In this document: positions 3,782 to 7,733 of the stretch, one piece after another
Layout of the letters: every line of letters starts with the position of its first letter
Position numbering within the stretch: the stretch's first letter is position 1
Source: JACDDK01 sp038198445
GTDB lineage: Bacteria; Actinomycetota; Rubrobacteria; Rubrobacterales; Rubrobacteraceae
Assembly: GCA_038198445.1 (NCBI GenBank)
Contig: JBBPZZ010000073.1
Location: 1 to 7,733 of the forward strand
Direction: 5' to 3'
DNA length: 7,733 nt
Notes under the pieces: generated by a model
Databases searched by the model: none
What the model saw: the letters and a program-made list of their open reading frames with translations, nothing else
Told to the model about the DNA's origin: nothing
Made by a program: the position numbers and the translations under genes

Positions 3782-6700
3782 CTACTCACCAGTAAGACGG
3801 CTGACGGGAGCCTCGAACCGCACCCGCGTACCCTTGCCCGGTTCGCTCTCGATCTTGAGCTCTCCACCCAGATCCACGACCCGCTGACTCATCGAAGACA
3901 TCCCTACACCTCCTTGAGACCGCGAGGGTACGAACCCTTTCCCATCGTCAGTAACCTCGGCCCAGGCGAGGTCTCCATCCAGGCCAAGATCTATGCGAAC
4001 GTGACGGGGGGATGCGTGCCGGCGGGCGTTGTTCAGGGCCTCCTGGATGACACGCACCAGCTCTCTGCCATTCCTGTCCGGGAGCGTCTGCGGGAAGTCT
4101 TCCGAGACAACCATCTCTAATTCGAAGCGCTTCCGGGCCATCCGGCGGTTCGTCTCAAGCAGCGCGTTGAGCGAGAAGGAGAGCGAACGATCCAGGGTCG
4201 TGTCCAGGCGAAGCTCGAAGATGGCGACGCGCAGGCCCTCGACCGAACGCCGGAGCGCCTCGGCGGTATCTTCGAGAACCGGTTCTCCACCGTCCTCGGA
4301 GGTGATCTGGAGTATCTGGATCTCCTGTAGCGCGTAGACCATATTTTGGAGGATGTCGTCGTGCAAGTCGCGGGCTATGCGGTTGCGCTCCTCCTCCCGA
4401 ATTTCTTGCAACGCTTGCTCGGCTTTCTTGCGCTGACTGATGTCGTGGACAGTGGCGCATATGATCTCCTTGCCGCGGTAGTGGATACGGCTCAAGCCTA
4501 CCTCTACGTCAACCTCCGAGCCGTCCTTGCCCCGGTACTTGCGCTCGCCTACAGACCGCCTGCCCTCGTCAAGCGCGCATCGGATATTGAAGTCCACCTC
4601 CTCCCGCGGCAGCTCCACCAACTCGTAGACTTCCATGTCCGACATCTCCGTATCCGTGTATCCGAGTATCTCTTGCAACGCCGGATTGCTCTCCACAATA
4701 GCCCCGGTATCGCTGTCAAAAAGATAAATGCCTTCGGTGGACTGCTCGATGACCGTGCGGTAGCGCTCCTCGCTCTCTTTCAACTCTACCTCGGCGCGGC
4801 GGCGTTCGGAGATCTCCGCGCGCGCCTCGTCGAAGAGCCGGGCGTTGTCCACCGCGAGCGCCGCGCGGCGGGCGAGCTCCTCGGCCAGGTTCAGGTCCTT
4901 TTCCTCAAAGCGGCGTCCCGACTCAGACGATACGAGCGTAATCGCCCCGATTGTCTGTCCGCGGGCGATGAGCGGCGTGATGATAACCGAGGTGAAGCCA
5001 ATCTCGTGCATCATCGCAAGCTCTTCCTCGTCGCTGGCGGAGGCGGAGATCATCTCGTCGGTGGTCTCCGGATAGAACTCCGCGCGGCCGCTGCGTAAGA
5101 CCTCCGGCACTCCTTGCCGGGCGTCTGGATCCGGCGCGAAGCGTTCTTGCAACCCGAGCGCCCAACGGACTTTCTCCGGGTCTTGATGTGCTACCGCAAG
5201 ACGTTCTATCCCTCCATCTTCATTCATCATGTCGATGGCGCACCAGTCGGCGAGTCCGGGTACGGCCATGCGCGCGACGCTCGCGAGCGTCGTCTGGTAA
5301 TCGAGGGAGGAGGCGAGGACCATACCGGCCTCTACCAGGAAGCGCTGCGAATCCTCGTTCTGCTTCCGCTCCGTTACATCGTGGGCGACGATGCAAAGCG
5401 CGTCCGCGCCACGGTAGGAGATCGCGCTGACAACGACCTCGACATCGACCAGGGCGCCGTCTGAGCGCCGGTATTGCCGCTCTCCAAGAAAATGGCGTCC
5501 CCGCTCCATTATGGTCCGGACATGCTCATCCACGCTCTCCCGGTCGTGGGCGACGATGTCGTAGAGCGTCATGTCACTTATCTCATCGGCCGTGTAGCCA
5601 AGCGAACGGTGGAGAGCGTCGTTGGATTCCAGGAAGCGTTTGCTCTCCACGTCCACCACGAAGATATTCTCCGCCGCCTGCTCGACCACCGTGCGGTATA
5701 GCTCTTCGCTATAGAGAAGGGCTTCCTCCGCCCGCCGGCGTTCGCTTATATCCTCGAAGACCGCGTATGCCTGATAAGGTCTGCTCTCTCCGGGACGGAA
5801 CTGCGGCACGGCGTTGATGTTTAGCCAGCGGTACTCTTCACTCTCCGGGACGAAGACGCCCATGACCACGTCCTTGACTTCCCTTCCTGACCTCAGCGCC
5901 TCTGCTATCGGGTGCGTCTCCTCGGGTAAACCGGATCCATCCTCGTGGATCGCCCTCCAGCGGGGGTCAATAGAGGCCTTGCCCCGCATTTGATCCAGCG
6001 TAAGGCCCAGTATCCTCTCGGCCGCGGGGTTGGCCGAGGTTACCCTGCCTTCGATGTCCTGGTAGACGATGCCTTGCGTCATGGTCTCGAAGAGCGTCCG
6101 GTACTGCTCTTCCGAGTTTCGCAGGGCTTCCTCCGCCCTTCTACGCTCGCTAACATCCTCGACCACGGCCATGAAGTATTGAGGCTCGTCCGATTCGTCA
6201 TGTACCAGCGAGACCGTGAGATCGACCCAGACTCTCCGGCCGTCCTTACCGACGATCCGCTTCTCCTCGGAGTAGTCTCGTATCTCGCCAGCCAGCATCT
6301 TCACCCCTCGCTCGAAGTCATCCTCGAACTGCTCCAGGGAGATCAGATCGAAGACGCTTATCTCGGCAAGCTCCTCGCTGGTATACCCGGTGACGCCGCA
6401 GAACTTATCGTTGTACCTGAGCCAGGCGCCGTCCAACCCGACCTGGATCATGCCGACGGCGGCCTGATCGAAGGCCGCCCGGAACCGCGCTTCGCTCTCG
6501 CGCCGTTCTTCCTCGGCCCTCTTGCGCTCGGTGATGTCCTCCGCGGTGCCTTCCGAACCCACCAGTTCCCCGGCCTCGCTCCTGAGGGGCCGCACGTTTA
6601 TGGAGAGCCACACCACGCTCCCGTCCTTGCGACGCGCCTCCATCTCGAAGCCCGACACGACACCTTGCTCGGCCAGCAGGCGGGCGAGCTCGGAACTCGC

Positions 6701-7733
6701 GTCCGTACTCACGTACACCTGCCGTCTGATGTTGGTCACGGTCTCCGTCAGATCTTCCGGCGAGTCGTAGCCCAGAATGCGCGCGAGAGCCGGGTTCGCT
6801 GTTACTATGCGTCCCTCGGTCGAGGTCTGGAAGATGCCCTCGACGGCGTTCTCGAAGATCCCCCGGTACTTCTCGTCGGCCCGCCGGAGAGCCTCTTGCA
6901 TTTTCTTGCTCTGGGTGACGTCTCTACGCGTCCCCCAGGCCCGCAGCAAGACACCGTTTTCCACGATACCGGTCAGGTTGTTGACGAGGTGTTTGAGGTT
7001 GCCGTTCCGGTCGAACTCTCTGGACTCGGTATTGGAGAGCCGGTACCCGGACCGGATGAAATCCCGCAGATATTCGATGTTCTCCGGCACGGAGCGCGGA
7101 AGGACTTCGCCCAACCGTGTCCCGATGGCCTCTTCCGCGCTCTTGTAACCGTACATCCTCGCCATCTCGTCGTTTGACTCGGCCAGGTAGGTATGGCGGT
7201 AGAAATGTTCTAGCTGCTCGCCCTCCGGCAGGTCCGTCCGGAGCGGCTCTTTCAACTCGAAGCGCCCAATGGCCTCGGTACTCTGCGAGATGAAGGTCCG
7301 GTAGCGGTCCTCGCTCGCCCGCAACTCCTCCTCGGCGCGTTTCTGCTCGGTAATATCGTACTGGACGCCCTGCCAGAAAAGGGGTTTACCAGTTTCGTCG
7401 CGCAACAGGATGGCCTCGTCCCGGATCCAGGCCAGTTGTCCGTCTTTCGTGAACTGCCGATACTCCATCCTGAAGGGCTCGCCGGTCTCATCCGTACGCC
7501 GATCCTCGTCCAGCACACGTTGCCGATCATCCGGATGCATTATCTTGATCCAGTGGTCGTCGTCGACGATGTCCCTGTCTCGCGGATACCCGAGTATGCT
7601 CTCTATCTGAGGGCTCACGTACTCGACGCTCTTGGAGTCGGGGTCCTGCGTGTAGGTTACCGCCGGGATCTGCTCGACTAGCGTCCGGTAGCGGGCCTCG
7701 GCCTCCCGCAATTTTTTCTGGGCCTCCCGGCGC
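3782..7733 (-). CDS. Multi-PAS/GAF sensor histidine kinase, HisKA_3 type (N-terminus off right edge)
   Basis: The frame is open to the right edge, so the gene is partial: 1316 codons are visible and the true start is not. Numbering from the first whole codon, the order is PAS 14-131 (PAS_3-like, HPDD motif), a divergent PAS 140-272, PAS 287-404, PAS 413-530, PAS 542-664, PAS 677-789, GAF 800-967 (ending ALAVDNARLFDEA), PAS 990-1099, HisKA_3 dimerisation/phosphoacceptor 1110-1180 and HATPase 1224-1310. The phosphorylated residue is His1124 in RDLHDDILQNM. The ATP site has the N box (VIQEALNNARRHA), the G1 box (DDGKGF), GGVGMSSM and a final PGKGTRVRF. Nearly every PAS ends in a D-(I/V)-(T/S)-(E/Q)-(R/Q) sequence leading into a charged coiled coil (ERKRAEEERRESEARFR and variants), the usual signalling helix. 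There is no membrane segment or signal peptide in the visible part, so the protein is probably cytosolic. It autophosphorylates with ATP and passes phosphate to the NarL-type regulator next door. The signals sensed cannot be read from the sequence. Confidence 0.95.
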   Translation of the reverse strand, partial: RREAQKKLREAEARYRTLVEQIPAVTYTQDPDSKSVEYVSPQIESILGYPRDRDIVDDDHWIKIMHPDDRQRVLDEDRRTDETGEPFRMEYRQFTKDGQLAWIRDEAILLRDETGKPLFWQGVQYDITEQKRAEEELRASEDRYRTFISQSTEAIGRFELKEPLRTDLPEGEQLEHFYRHTYLAESNDEMARMYGYKSAEEAIGTRLGEVLPRSVPENIEYLRDFIRSGYRLSNTESREFDRNGNLKHLVNNLTGIVENGVLLRAWGTRRDVTQSKKMQEALRRADEKYRGIFENAVEGIFQTSTEGRIVTANPALARILGYDSPEDLTETVTNIRRQVYVSTDASSELARLLAEQGVVSGFEMEARRKDGSVVWLSINVRPLRSEAGELVGSEGTAEDITERKRAEEERRESEARFRAAFDQAAVGMIQVGLDGAWLRYNDKFCGVTGYTSEELAEISVFDLISLEQFEDDFERGVKMLAGEIRDYSEEKRIVGKDGRRVWVDLTVSLVHDESDEPQYFMAVVEDVSERRRAEEALRNSEEQYRTLFETMTQGIVYQDIEGRVTSANPAAERILGLTLDQMRGKASIDPRWRAIHEDGSGLPEETHPIAEALRSGREVKDVVMGVFVPESEEYRWLNINAVPQFRPGESRPYQAYAVFEDISERRRAEEALLYSEELYRTVVEQAAENIFVVDVESKRFLESNDALHRSLGYTADEISDMTLYDIVAHDRESVDEHVRTIMERGRHFLGERQYRRSDGALVDVEVVVSAISYRGADALCIVAHDVTERKQNEDSQRFLVEAGMVLASSLDYQTTLASVARMAVPGLADWCAIDMMNEDGGIERLAVAHQDPEKVRWALGLQERFAPDPDARQGVPEVLRSGRAEFYPETTDEMISASASDEEELAMMHEIGFTSVIITPLIARGQTIGAITLVSSESGRRFEEKDLNLAEELARRAALAVDNARLFDEARAEISERRRAEVELKESEERYRTVIEQSTEGIYLFDSDTGAIVESNPALQEILGYTDTEMSDMEVYELVELPREEVDFNIRCALDEGRRSVGERKYRGKDGSEVDVEVGLSRIHYRGKEIICATVHDISQRKKAEQALQEIREEERNRIARDLHDDILQNMVYALQEIQILQITSEDGGEPVLEDTAEALRRSVEGLRVAIFELRLDTTLDRSLSFSLNALLETNRRMARKRFELEMVVSEDFPQTLPDRNGRELVRVIQEALNNARRHASPRHVRIDLGLDGDLAWAEVTDDGKGFVPSRSQGGVGMSSMSQRVVDLGGELKIESEPGKGTRVRFEAPVSRLTGE

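Noticed and set aside
4346..5098. 250-codon open frame on the plus strand
   Set aside because: It lies opposite the GAF, PAS and DHp coding region of the kinase and has no recognisable domain.
5945..7177. 410-codon open frame on the plus strand
   Set aside because: It is the antisense shadow of the multi-PAS kinase, caused by high-GC codon use. The minus-strand product shows continuous PAS domains over the whole stretch.

Overview
The window is GC-rich bacterial DNA with compact gene spacing. A very large PAS-repeat histidine kinase, a NarL-type regulator and an RTX-type secreted protein together suggest an environmental, deep-branching actinobacterium. Rubrobacter and its relatives are my best guess, but this is inference from style and not a database result.

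Layout, left to right. (a) 1-290, minus: the N-terminal part of a secreted RTX-like (calcium-binding repeat) protein that runs off the left edge. It has a clear signal peptide. Its leader (291-434) can fold so that the ribosome binding site is paired. (b) 435-462: a probable intrinsic terminator serving the next gene. (c) 526-1104, minus: a RimJ/RimL-like GNAT acetyltransferase. (d) 1105-1381: a divergent promoter region. It contains an inverted repeat next to the start of (e) 1382-2077, plus: a winged-helix-like protein of unknown function. (f) 2074-2412 and 2484-2801, minus: two small, clearly paralogous proteins that look like shortened, degenerate response-regulator receiver domains. (g) 2999-3646, minus: a NarL/LuxR-family response regulator. 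(h) 3782-7733, minus: a very large soluble histidine kinase, open at the right edge. Its visible order is six PAS domains, GAF, a seventh PAS, HisKA_3-type phosphoacceptor and HATPase.

Genes f to h all read leftwards in the order kinase, regulator, mini-receiver 1, mini-receiver 2. The kinase and regulator are almost certainly a cognate two-component pair: the DHp type (HisKA_3) matches the NarL-type receiver and HTH. The kinase has no membrane segment in the visible part, so it probably senses cytoplasmic signals (redox, light, gas or small ligands) through its many PAS/GAF domains. The paired mini-receivers are the most unusual part. One keeps an Asp where receivers are phosphorylated, while the other has Ser there. 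They could be phosphate sinks, connectors or decoys of the same system, but this is not shown by the sequence alone.

Several start codons need care. The regulator and the first mini-receiver both have their only nearby ATG inside the first beta strand, so initiation at upstream non-ATG codons is possible. Two small candidate reading frames (21 and 29 codons) sit in the gaps between these genes. No tRNA, rRNA, CRISPR array, insertion sequence or integrase was seen.
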